Below, piece after piece: positions 1 through 6,648 of a stretch of 11,545 nucleotides of DNA. The DNA is from an uncultured Polyangiaceae bacterium (lineage in GTDB: Bacteria; Myxococcota_A; Polyangia; Polyangiales; Houyiibacteriaceae): assembly GCA_947259605.1 (NCBI GenBank), contig CAMYMX010000061.1, forward strand, positions 1 through 11,545, given 5' to 3'. The position numbers and the translations under genes are program-made. Each line of letters opens with the position of its first letter. The first letter of the stretch is position 1. Under the pieces are notes generated by a model that worked only from the letters and a program-made list of their open reading frames with translations, was not told the origin of the DNA and ran no database searches.

Positions 1-1215
1 GAAAAACTTCTCCGCCGCCTTGAGCACGCCCTGTTGAAGCAGAAGATCCGAGAAGCGGATGTTCTTGTAGAAGTCCGAACCTTTGGCCGAGCGATGGTCG
101 TAGGGCTCGTCCTTGGTGAACCAGATCTCGAACACGCTGGGGACGCCCGTGACGCAGGCTTCGATGCCCACCTGCGCGATGGCGTCGTGAAGGCCGGCCC
201 GAACCATGGTTCCGACTTCTTTTAGGCGTTCGTAGACGCCGGGCTTTTCGAGCTCGTCGATGATCGCGCAGGCGACGGCTGCGCAGACCGGGTTCGAGGA
301 GAACGTGCCGGTCTGCATCGAGTAGGGAAGCATCTGAAGCCGTCGCTTCGGGTTGGCGATCGCCATGAGGTCCTCGCGCCCGCAAAGCACACCGAGCGGA
401 AGCCCGCCGCTGATCGCTTTTCCAAGCGCGCAAAGGTCGGGCGTGACGCCGTACGTCGCCTGCGCCCCGCCGAGCCCCATCCGAAACCCGGTCACGACTT
501 CGTCGAAGATCAGCGGGATGTCGTAGTTCGCGGTCACCTCGCGTACGCCTTGCAAAAAGCCGGGCCTGGGCTCGAAGGTTCGCTGGACCGGCTCGAGGAT
601 GACGCCGGCCAGCTCGTCGTGGTGCGTCGCGATGAGCGCGGCCGTGGTTTCGAGGTCGTTGAACGGTGCGATCAGCACTTCGCTGGTCACCGAGCGGGGG
701 ATGCCGTGGGTGTTCGGGATCGCTTGCGGAAACGACGGCGAGCCCATCGTCCACTGATTGCTCATCATCGCGTAGTCGTTCATGCCGTGGTACGCGCCTT
801 CGAACTTCAAAATCTTGTCGCGCTTGCGGTAGACGCGCGCCAGACGCATCGCGAAGAACGTCGCTTCGCTGCCGCTGCTGTGCAGGCTCAGCATTTCGGC
901 GCAGGGCACGTGCTCGAGGATCTTCTTGCCGAGTTTCACGGCGTGCTCATTGATGATGAGGTGAGAGGTCCCGCCTTCGGGAACCGTTCGAAGCGCCTCG
1001 AGCACCGCGGGATGCGCATGCCCGAGGACGTGCGGCCCCGAGCCGAGCAGGTAGTCGATGTATCGGTTCCCGCTCACGTCCCAAATGTGGCTGCCCTCAG
1101 CCTTCCCGACGCAGAAGTTGAGCTCCGGGTCGAAGGTGAGGCAGCGCGTCGAGGTCGGGAACATCCGCTCGGCGTCGGCGATGAGCGCGCGCTCCTCGTC
1201 GGTTCGCTTGATCAT
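1..1215 (-). CDS. Class III PLP aminotransferase, glutamate-1-semialdehyde aminomutase-like (3' end cut off)
   Basis: This is a fold-type I, class III pyridoxal-phosphate enzyme; 405 codons are present and the C-terminus lies beyond the window. Visible family marks are the phosphate-binding SSGSEAT at residues 113-119, the AYHGMND segment at about 141-147, the cofactor-ring aspartate in LIFDEVVTGFR (D238), and the Schiff-base lysine in LGKAISGG (K266). The SSGSEAT, EGAYHG and FDEV(V/I)TGFR motifs match the glutamate-1-semialdehyde 2,1-aminomutase branch. However, the gene sits behind a sulfotransferase and not with tetrapyrrole genes, so a secondary or lipid-tailoring aminotransferase is as likely as HemL, and I give no symbol. 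The start is ATG at 1215, with AGAGGAG six bases upstream (1222-1228, minus strand). The ATG overlaps the sulfotransferase stop as ATGA, which implies translational coupling. The family is certain; the substrate is unknown. Confidence 0.93.
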   Translation of the reverse strand, partial: MIKRTDEERALIADAERMFPTSTRCLTFDPELNFCVGKAEGSHIWDVSGNRYIDYLLGSGPHVLGHAHPAVLEALRTVPEGGTSHLIINEHAVKLGKKILEHVPCAEMLSLHSSGSEATFFAMRLARVYRKRDKILKFEGAYHGMNDYAMMSNQWTMGSPSFPQAIPNTHGIPRSVTSEVLIAPFNDLETTAALIATHHDELAGVILEPVQRTFEPRPGFLQGVREVTANYDIPLIFDEVVTGFRMGLGGAQATYGVTPDLCALGKAISGGLPLGVLCGREDLMAIANPKRRLQMLPYSMQTGTFSSNPVCAAVACAIIDELEKPGVYERLKEVGTMVRAGLHDAIAQVGIEACVTGVPSVFEIWFTKDEPYDHRSAKGSDFYKNIRFSDLLLQQGVLKAAEKFF

Positions 1216-2426
1216 GCGGCGCTCCTCTCTCGCTTGTCGAGCACCCGGGGAAACTGTTCCAGGTACGCCGCGTAGCGCTCGTGAATCTGCGCCGGCGATT
1301 GACCGAAATCGTCGCGGGTGTAGTTGTGCGTGCCGAACTGCCCGGGCTTGTGGGCCTCCCGCCAGGTGCTGAGCGCCTTCTTGGCGCGCTCGGAGAAGGG
1401 CTGATCGAAGCGGGCGTACGCCTTGGTGACCTCGCCGATCGGGTCGGCCATGAAGTCGTCGAAGTAGATGTCGTGGAACTGATGCTCGCGGCCTTTGCGA
1501 AGCCGCATGCCGTTCTCGACGGCCCGCGCCCAGGCTTCTTTTTGCTCGAGCGCGATGCGCGGCCGGTCGACGTCCTTCTCGAAGAGCGACCGAAAGTGCG
1601 CGCAGAGGCTCACGTACGAGGGCAGGACATCGGCAGGGTCGCGGTGGGTCCAGATGATGCAGGCATCCGGGTAAGCCTCGAGGAGCGCATCGAGGTTCCG
1701 CATGTGGACCGGGTACTTGAGGAGCCAGCGCTTGTCCGGTTCATAAGACGCGATGAGCTGCATGATGCGCTTGTGGCGCTGATAGGTCTCGCGATGCACG
1801 GTGTTCATGTACCAGTCCGAATAGGTCGGCACCGTCGAGACGACCTCGAAGCGATCGTCGCTGAAGCTCTGCCCGAGGATGCGGCCCGATTCATCGGGGC
1901 CGTCGGGCATCATGAAGTGAATCGACTCGAGCATGCTCTTGCCGGCCTGGTACATCATGTCGAGCTCGATGCGCGCGTGCCGAAAATCGGTCGCGGCTTC
2001 CCAGTAGGCGCGGGGAGGGCGAGGCTGCGGATGAAGGGCAAGCCAGTACTGAAGGCACTGCATGTCCGGGTTGGCGCCCATCAAGTAGTGGAGGGCCGTA
2101 CTCCCGGTGCGCACCATCCCGGTGATGATGATGGGCCGCTCGATCGCTATGTCGGCCGAGTCGGGGCGCATTTCGAACCATCGCTCGGTGTGTAGGCGGG
2201 CGGCGAGCAGGCCGACGGTTTGGTAGACGGCGGTCATCTTCCCGGTCGTGTGAAGGCGTGCCTCGTGGTCGTACGCGTAGAGCAGGCGCCGGAGGCCTTC
2301 GAGGTAGCTCCGGTCCCCGAACTCGTCGTAGCCGTCGACGCCGCGAATTGCGATCTCGTGGAACTCCTGCTCGCGCAAGGCGAACGATGCCCGGCTCAAG
2401 GGATTGAAGTTGCCGAGCCCGCTCAT
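1212..2426 (-). CDS. PAPS-dependent sulfotransferase family protein
   Basis: This 404-residue cytosolic protein should transfer a sulfuryl group from PAPS to an unknown acceptor. The 5'-phosphosulfate loop is ITGMVRTGST at residues 101-110. The 3'-phosphate-binding region is WTHRDPADVLPSYVSL at 259-274, with the expected Arg (262) and Ser (270). It follows WLLKYPVHMRNL, which is typical of the Sulfotransfer_3-like bacterial branch. Length and layout, with about 100 residues before the loop, are normal for that branch. I chose ATG at 2426 because it overlaps the upstream stop as ATGA and has GGAG 11 bases ahead (2438-2441). A GTG at 2447 would add seven residues but has no good Shine-Dalgarno sequence. 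Its stop overlaps the aminotransferase start, so the two enzymes probably act together. No sulfate-activation gene is in view. Confidence 0.93.
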   Translation of the reverse strand: MSGLGNFNPLSRASFALREQEFHEIAIRGVDGYDEFGDRSYLEGLRRLLYAYDHEARLHTTGKMTAVYQTVGLLAARLHTERWFEMRPDSADIAIERPIIITGMVRTGSTALHYLMGANPDMQCLQYWLALHPQPRPPRAYWEAATDFRHARIELDMMYQAGKSMLESIHFMMPDGPDESGRILGQSFSDDRFEVVSTVPTYSDWYMNTVHRETYQRHKRIMQLIASYEPDKRWLLKYPVHMRNLDALLEAYPDACIIWTHRDPADVLPSYVSLCAHFRSLFEKDVDRPRIALEQKEAWARAVENGMRLRKGREHQFHDIYFDDFMADPIGEVTKAYARFDQPFSERAKKALSTWREAHKPGQFGTHNYTRDDFGQSPAQIHERYAAYLEQFPRVLDKRERSAA

Positions 2427-3076
2427 CGTTGGGTTCGCTCCGGCCACAGGAACCGCACGGCAGGTGTGAGCGCCGCGCGTGCCGTGCTGAGCGCCGCTTC
2501 CTTCACGCCACCCGGCAAGAGCCCGAGTTGGAGCTCGATGGCATCATCTGAAGCGCGAATTCGAGTAACCCCGAGGTAGCTCGTCGCCGCCGCGAGGGTC
2601 GCTTTCAGAAGCTCATCGCGCTCGATCGCGGGAACCTTCATCAAGTCGATGACCAAGTCCTGGCCTTCGGCCGCTACGACCATGTCGGGGAGCGAGACCA
2701 TGTTGCCGATCAGGGTCGCGGGATGCTCCGTGTCGATCATTCCTGTGCGAATCGCATCCGCAAGAGGGCCCGGCGCGTCGTCGGGCGTCGAGAGCGCGAC
2801 CTCGCTCAGCCGGATGCGCACCGTTCGTTGCTCGCCTTCGACGCGCACACCCTTCGCGTCGATGCGGGCCACGAAGCGGATGGGCGCGCCGAGCGCGTGA
2901 GCCTCGCCTTCGAGACGCAGGCCCGGGCTCTCCGCTCTAATCGTGAGCGAGACCTTCTCGAACAGCGGACCGAGGCGACTCCGGATCGCGCTCAAAGGAA
3001 TCGCGATTCGGCCGCCGAGCGCATGTGTCACGAACCTCAGCGCCTGCCGAGCGTCGAATGGGGGAGGGGTGGGCAT
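2423..3076 (-). CDS. Uncharacterised 217-residue protein, first gene of the sulfotransferase operon
   Basis: I do not recognise this family. The protein has no signal peptide or clear membrane helix. Residues from about 40 to 105 are a run of alternating hydrophobic/polar strands with Gly turns (VSLTIRAESPGLRLEGEA, then RFVARIDAKGVRVEGEQ). This is followed by a segment VSLPDMVVAAEGQDLVIDL near 135-155 and a C-terminal helix-strand-helix part. The pattern faintly recalls beta-rich lipid-binding folds such as DUF2993/LmeA, but that is only an impression. The ATG at 3076 has no clear Shine-Dalgarno sequence. Reality of the gene is supported by the ATGA overlap of its stop (2425-2423) with the sulfotransferase start and by the lack of any better reading of this interval. 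A role with the sulfotransferase and aminotransferase is inferred from coupling only. Confidence 0.8.
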   Translation of the reverse strand: MPTPPPFDARQALRFVTHALGGRIAIPLSAIRSRLGPLFEKVSLTIRAESPGLRLEGEAHALGAPIRFVARIDAKGVRVEGEQRTVRIRLSEVALSTPDDAPGPLADAIRTGMIDTEHPATLIGNMVSLPDMVVAAEGQDLVIDLMKVPAIERDELLKATLAAATSYLGVTRIRASDDAIELQLGLLPGGVKEAALSTARAALTPAVRFLWPERTQR

Positions 3077-3166
3077 CGGGCAGCCGCTACAATGACACGG
3101 AATTGTGCCCGGCTCACCCGCTAAGGGCGGCTCTGGGAATTGAAACCGACGCCCGGGGACGGTCCT

Positions 3167-3178
3167 CTAGCGCGCTAG
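3167..3178. repeat. Perfect 12-base palindrome CTAGCGCGCTAG over a stop codon
   Basis: The twelve bases CTAGCGCGCTAG are fully self-complementary and contain the TAG stop of the VWA lipoprotein (3177-3175, minus strand). No T-run follows in either direction, so it is not a standard intrinsic terminator. It could be a protein-binding site or chance. The remaining intergenic bases (3077-3166) hold only short, weak GC-rich dyads. Confidence 0.4.
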
Positions 3179-5079
3179 TTGAGCGTGCAGGTCGGGTTGA
3201 CGCAGTAGCTGCTGCCGTCTTCGTTTTCGTCGTAGCAGGCATAGCCACCGGGGCACTGCACGTTGCTTTCACACGTGAGCTGGCAGGTGTTGGTCTGGTT
3301 GTCGCAGACGAGCTCGAGGTTATCGCGGTCGTAGCGTTCCTTCAGGATGCGCGTCTCGCAACAGTTCGTCGGGTCGGCCTCGCATTCGGCCGTGGTGACC
3401 GCTTCGCCTTCGAGGCAGTTATCCGGGTTTGGATCGCAAAGCGCGTCGCTCGTGCAGGGCCAGCCGATGTCCTCAGTCTGCGGAGGCGCGGTCTGCAAGC
3501 ATTCGAAGCGAACGCGCGCGCCGGTGAGCGGCTCCGCGCCCTCGGTGAAGCTCACGCGCTGCTGCTCGGGATTGAACGAGCAGGCACCGGCCGTCTCTGC
3601 CGTGAAGTCATCGTAGAACCAGCCGAGGCCACTCGGGACACCGGCTGTCGGGTCGCTCGCCAGCTGCGCGATGCGGCACACGTTGCGCACATCGGGGCTG
3701 CCTTGCGGTCCCACATCCTCGGTTCCAATCAGCTCGCGCCCTCGTCCGTCGTCGCACTCGCCGTCCGCCGGCTGCACCTCGCGCACCTCACAGCCCACGA
3801 GGTTCTGCGCGTTGCGGTTGAGGGGCCGTGGCAGACAAAGCTGGCGAAGCGCGGCCGCAATGCGGTCGACGATCGCGTTGAGCGCAGGCGCATAGTCCGA
3901 TGCACAGATCGACTCGACGACCGTGCCCACTCCGGTGTTGCTTCCGGCGAGGCCGTTGACCGTTTCGACGATTCGAACCCCTGGCGCCGCTGCGCCGGAT
4001 CCGTCGCCCGCGATGCACGCCGGTGTGAGCGCCTGGTCCTGCTGACCGTCATCGGCGGGATTGGGCACTTCCACCATGCCCGGATGGGCAAGAATCGCGG
4101 CGTATCGATCCGAGTCGGTGTTGAAGTTTTCGGGGTCGAGCGCGCTGTCCTCGGGAATGCCGGTGATCGCTGCAAAGACGACCTGGCTCGGGTCGGATTT
4201 GAGCGCAGCGATCTCGTTGATATAGCGTTGGACCGGCTGCAGAACCTTAGTGCTGTCGACCTCGTCGTCCTTGCTGTGCTCCCAGCAGCGCAGGTTGAAC
4301 TGCACCAGCGAATTCGTCGGCGGGTCCGCGAAGGGGCCTTGGTACGGATTGCTCGGACGCGCATCGACGTCGAAGACGCGCGGGTCGGTCGTCGAGCAGT
4401 CGTCCTCGTCGGTGATCAGGATGACGGCCAACAAGGCGTCCTCACGGTTGAAACCAGCGTTGGCGGTGTTGCGATCAGATGCAAGAATGGCCTCGAGCTG
4501 CTGCTCGAAGCCACAGCCATCGGCCTGTCCGGTCACGCACTCTACGTCTGCCACGAATTGCATGTCGAAGGAGGCGCTCGCATCGGGTGGTCGGTCCAAG
4601 TAGAGCGTGCCCGCGGGCGGGGTTTGCGCGGAACAGGCCAGGCCCGTCACCTGCATGAAGCCCGCCTTGCCGCTGCTGGTGCAGGCGTTCGTTGGATTGA
4701 AGTCGACTCCCGGAGTGAAGTTCGTCGGTGGCTCGGTCGAGTAGCCGAGGTCGGGCGTGATCACCGCGACGTGAAGGCTTTCGACCGCCGGGAATTCGCC
4801 AACCGGCATGGACACGCCGTCGGTGTCGACACCACCCGTGAGCAAGAGGTTCACCAGACGTGGAACCTGCTCGGCAAGCTTGTCCTGCTCATCGCGCATC
4901 GAAGGCGAATCGTCGATCAGAATGAGCAGGTCCAACGCGCGCTGCGGGTTGACCGGCACGCTTTGGACGACGCCGTTGATCGTACACGGATTGAGGTTGG
5001 CCAAAGGCCGTCGCGTGCAACTGCTCACGGTCGCAACCGCCCCCACGATCAGAAGTAAAAAAGCAAAGCGGATCTTCAT
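3175..5079 (-). CDS. VWA-domain, cysteine-rich surface lipoprotein
   Basis: This 634-residue exported lipoprotein starts with a signal peptide (MKIRFAFLLL...) and a lipobox VSSC, with the lipid-modified cysteine at residue 21. A von Willebrand factor A domain spans roughly 48-410. The metal-site motif DxSxS appears as DDSPSM (D56/D57, S58, S60), and ITDEDDC at about 222-228 gives the second acidic cluster. The rest is cysteine-rich: about 428-500, then a dense block at 541-630 with CC at 573-574 and a final CESNVQCPGGYAC module that looks EGF-like and probably disulfide-bonded. This layout is common among Myxococcota outer-membrane lipoproteins and recalls the VWA adhesin CglB, but it is longer and I cannot claim orthology. 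The start is ATG at 5079 with AGGGGGA six bases upstream. A binding or adhesion role at the cell surface is inferred. Confidence 0.9.
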   Translation of the reverse strand: MKIRFAFLLLIVGAVATVSSCTRRPLANLNPCTINGVVQSVPVNPQRALDLLILIDDSPSMRDEQDKLAEQVPRLVNLLLTGGVDTDGVSMPVGEFPAVESLHVAVITPDLGYSTEPPTNFTPGVDFNPTNACTSSGKAGFMQVTGLACSAQTPPAGTLYLDRPPDASASFDMQFVADVECVTGQADGCGFEQQLEAILASDRNTANAGFNREDALLAVILITDEDDCSTTDPRVFDVDARPSNPYQGPFADPPTNSLVQFNLRCWEHSKDDEVDSTKVLQPVQRYINEIAALKSDPSQVVFAAITGIPEDSALDPENFNTDSDRYAAILAHPGMVEVPNPADDGQQDQALTPACIAGDGSGAAAPGVRIVETVNGLAGSNTGVGTVVESICASDYAPALNAIVDRIAAALRQLCLPRPLNRNAQNLVGCEVREVQPADGECDDGRGRELIGTEDVGPQGSPDVRNVCRIAQLASDPTAGVPSGLGWFYDDFTAETAGACSFNPEQQRVSFTEGAEPLTGARVRFECLQTAPPQTEDIGWPCTSDALCDPNPDNCLEGEAVTTAECEADPTNCCETRILKERYDRDNLELVCDNQTNTCQLTCESNVQCPGGYACYDENEDGSSYCVNPTCTLN

Positions 5080-5105
5080 GTCTTGTCCCCCTACCCGACA
5101 CGGAA

Positions 5106-5135
5106 ATCATACCCACTTGGGCGCTCGGAAGCCAA
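5106..5135 (-). promoter_or_regulatory. Candidate sigma-70-like promoter of the VWA lipoprotein
   Basis: Read on the minus strand, -35 TTGGCT (5135-5130) is separated by 18 bases from -10 TATGAT (5111-5106), a five-of-six match to consensus. Initiation near 5099 would give a leader of about 20 bases that contains the AGGGGGA ribosome site. Predicted from sequence only. Confidence 0.6.
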
Positions 5136-5142
5136 TCGAGCG
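5122..5142. promoter_or_regulatory. Inverted repeat CGCTCG-N9-CGAGCG across the VWA -35 box
   Basis: The half-sites CGCTCG (5122-5127) and CGAGCG (5137-5142) are exact reverse complements. The nine-base spacer contains the -35 hexamer (5130-5135), so bound protein would block or recruit RNA polymerase for the minus-strand gene. Which regulator would bind is unknown. Confidence 0.4.
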
Positions 5143-5205
5143 AGAACTTTACAGCAGGCCTCGCCCTATCCACGGAGAATTATGAAATTTTTTCTGCGAA
5201 CCGCA

Positions 5206-5220
5206 TTCTGCTATGCAGAA
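5206..5220. promoter_or_regulatory. Hairpin/dyad TTCTGC-TAT-GCAGAA upstream of the response regulator
   Basis: A perfect six-base dyad with a three-base loop lies 17 bases before the response regulator start, in the most AT-rich patch of the window. A further TTCTGC copy lies at 5192-5197, preceded by a T-run, and can also pair with GCAGAA. The segment could be an operator or a 5' leader structure. No convincing sigma-70 or -24/-12 promoter for the plus-strand gene was found in 5080-5237. Confidence 0.4.
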
Positions 5221-5237
5221 AGTATAGGGTTAAATCC

Positions 5238-6596
5238 ATGCGCCGCGTTCTGGTGGTCGACGATGAAGAAAACATCCGGCTCGTGCTTCGCACGCTGCTG
5301 AAGAAGAACGACTATCAAGTCGAGGCGGCCGAAAGTGCTGAGATCGCATTGGAGCAGCTGGAGCGCTTCGACCCGGACTTCGTGCTCGCTGATGTTCGGA
5401 TGAGCGGCATGACCGGGATCGAGCTCTGCACCGAGCTGAAGGCTCGTTCGTCGCTTGCGACGGTGATCCTGATGAGCGCCTACGGCTCTGTCGACCTCGC
5501 GATCGAAGCGATGAAGGCCGGTGCCTACGACTACATCTCGAAGCCCTTCAAACACGACGAAGTCCTGCTGGCGCTCACCAAAGCCGAAGAGCGTGAATCG
5601 CTGCGACGTGAAAACCGTGCCCTCAAAGAGGCGATACGAAAGAAGCAGACCGTCCACGGCATCCTCGGCAAGAGCGAGGCGATCGGCAAAGTCTTTTCGA
5701 CCATCAGCAAAGTCGCGGAGTACAAGACGACGGTCTTGATTCAAGGGGAGAGCGGCACGGGCAAGGAGCTCGTCGCGCATGCGCTCCACGAGGGTAGCTC
5801 GCGCAAGAACAAACCATTCATCCCGATCAACTGCGGCGCGATCCCCGAAACCCTTCTCGAGAGCGAGCTGTTCGGCCACAAAAGAGGTGCGTTCACCGAC
5901 GCGCATGCCGACAAGAAGGGGCTCTTTGCGGAGGCCCATCAGGGCACGCTGTTCCTCGATGAAATCGGCGAGCTGCCGCTCAGCCTGCAGGTGAAGTTGC
6001 TTCGCGTGTTGCAGGAGGGCAGCATGCGACCGGTCGGTGCGACGCGCGACCAAGAGGTCGACGTTCGAGTGATTGCGGCGACGGTGCGCGACCTCCAGCG
6101 CGAAGTCCAAGAGGGGCGCTTTCGCGAAGACCTCTACTATCGGCTCAACGTCTTGCAGATCAACGTGCCGCCACTGCGCGACCGACGCGACGACATCATG
6201 CTGCTGGTGGAGCACTTCATCGAGCGCAATAACCGCCGACTTGGCACCCAGATCCGCGATCTCGACCAGCGATCGCGCAAGCTGCTCCTCGACTATCCAT
6301 GGCCGGGCAACGTCCGTGAGCTGGAGAACACCATCGAGCGGGCGGTCGTCCTTGCCGACGGGGACACGCTCACGGTGGCCGACCTGCCGGAGCGGATGCG
6401 TGAGCCGGCCGATCCAGTCGCGGCAAGCCTCGCGAACGGGGAGCTCTCGATCAAGAAAACCGCGCGATTCATGGAGGAAACGCTGATTCGGAGGGCTCTC
6501 GAAAAGACAGGCGGCAACCGCACCGCGGCCGCCAAGCTGCTCGAGATCAGCCACCGCGCCCTACTTTACAAAATCAAAGATTATGGGATTCAGTAG
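5238..6596 (+). CDS. NtrC-family sigma-54-dependent response regulator
   Basis: This 452-residue transcription activator has three domains. The receiver (about 1-120) has acidic pocket D8-D9, phospho-acceptor D52 in LADVRM, S80 and K102 in SKPF. The AAA+ sigma-54 interaction domain (about 142-370) has Walker A GESGTGKE at 170-177, the sigma-54 contact loop GAFTDA at 217-222, Walker B TLFLDEIGE at 237-245, and WPGNVREL at 355-362. A Fis-type helix-turn-helix lies at about 425-447 (GGNRTAAAKLLEISHRALLYKIK). Phosphorylation should trigger oligomerisation and ATP-driven opening of sigma-54 promoters. The loop has Asp where the common form is GAFTGA; the contact Thr is kept and GAFTDA is a natural variant. 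The start is ATG at 5238 with AGGG eight bases upstream. No histidine kinase is in view, so partner and targets are unknown; the divergent lipoprotein or the next gene are candidates. Confidence 0.96.
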   Translation: MRRVLVVDDEENIRLVLRTLLKKNDYQVEAAESAEIALEQLERFDPDFVLADVRMSGMTGIELCTELKARSSLATVILMSAYGSVDLAIEAMKAGAYDYISKPFKHDEVLLALTKAEERESLRRENRALKEAIRKKQTVHGILGKSEAIGKVFSTISKVAEYKTTVLIQGESGTGKELVAHALHEGSSRKNKPFIPINCGAIPETLLESELFGHKRGAFTDAHADKKGLFAEAHQGTLFLDEIGELPLSLQVKLLRVLQEGSMRPVGATRDQEVDVRVIAATVRDLQREVQEGRFREDLYYRLNVLQINVPPLRDRRDDIMLLVEHFIERNNRRLGTQIRDLDQRSRKLLLDYPWPGNVRELENTIERAVVLADGDTLTVADLPERMREPADPVAASLANGELSIKKTARFMEETLIRRALEKTGGNRTAAAKLLEISHRALLYKIKDYGIQ

Positions 6597-6630
6597 CGGT
6601 CGATGGATAATCGGGAATGTCTCGGAGAAG

Positions 6631-6635
6631 AGGAG
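6631..6635 (+). promoter_or_regulatory. Ribosome binding site AGGAG deciding the small lipoprotein start
   Basis: AGGAG lies 13 bases before ATG 6649 and 10 before an in-frame GTG at 6646. It lies inside the reading frame if the far-upstream ATG at 6583 were used, which argues against that start. Confidence 0.5.
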
Positions 6636-6648
6636 CGTTGGTCCTGTG

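Noticed and set aside
550..1275. A 241-codon plus-strand open frame opposite the aminotransferase
   Set aside because: The class III aminotransferase reading on the minus strand is unambiguous across the whole interval.
1281..2195. A 304-codon plus-strand open frame opposite the sulfotransferase
   Set aside because: The sulfotransferase has both PAPS-binding motifs and coupled neighbours; the opposing frame has no domain or ribosome site.
3088..3093. TACAAT on the plus strand as a -10 box
   Set aside because: No plus-strand gene begins downstream within 2 kb, and no -35 box is present.
3101..3166. Possible terminator between the VWA gene and the next minus-strand gene
   Set aside because: Only four-base GC stems occur here and none is followed by a T-run on the minus strand.
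3025..5058. A 677-codon plus-strand open frame
   Set aside because: It is antisense to the VWA lipoprotein, whose signal peptide, lipobox and MIDAS motif are clear. The product is Arg/Val/Ala-rich with no domain; this is the usual mirror frame of high-GC coding DNA.
5211..6554. A 447-codon minus-strand open frame
   Set aside because: It lies opposite nearly all of the NtrC-family regulator, which has every family motif. The mirror product shows no recognisable domain.
6583..6648. Upstream ATG at 6583 as the start of the small lipoprotein
   Set aside because: It lacks a ribosome site, overlaps the regulator's end and would put 22 extra residues before the signal peptide.
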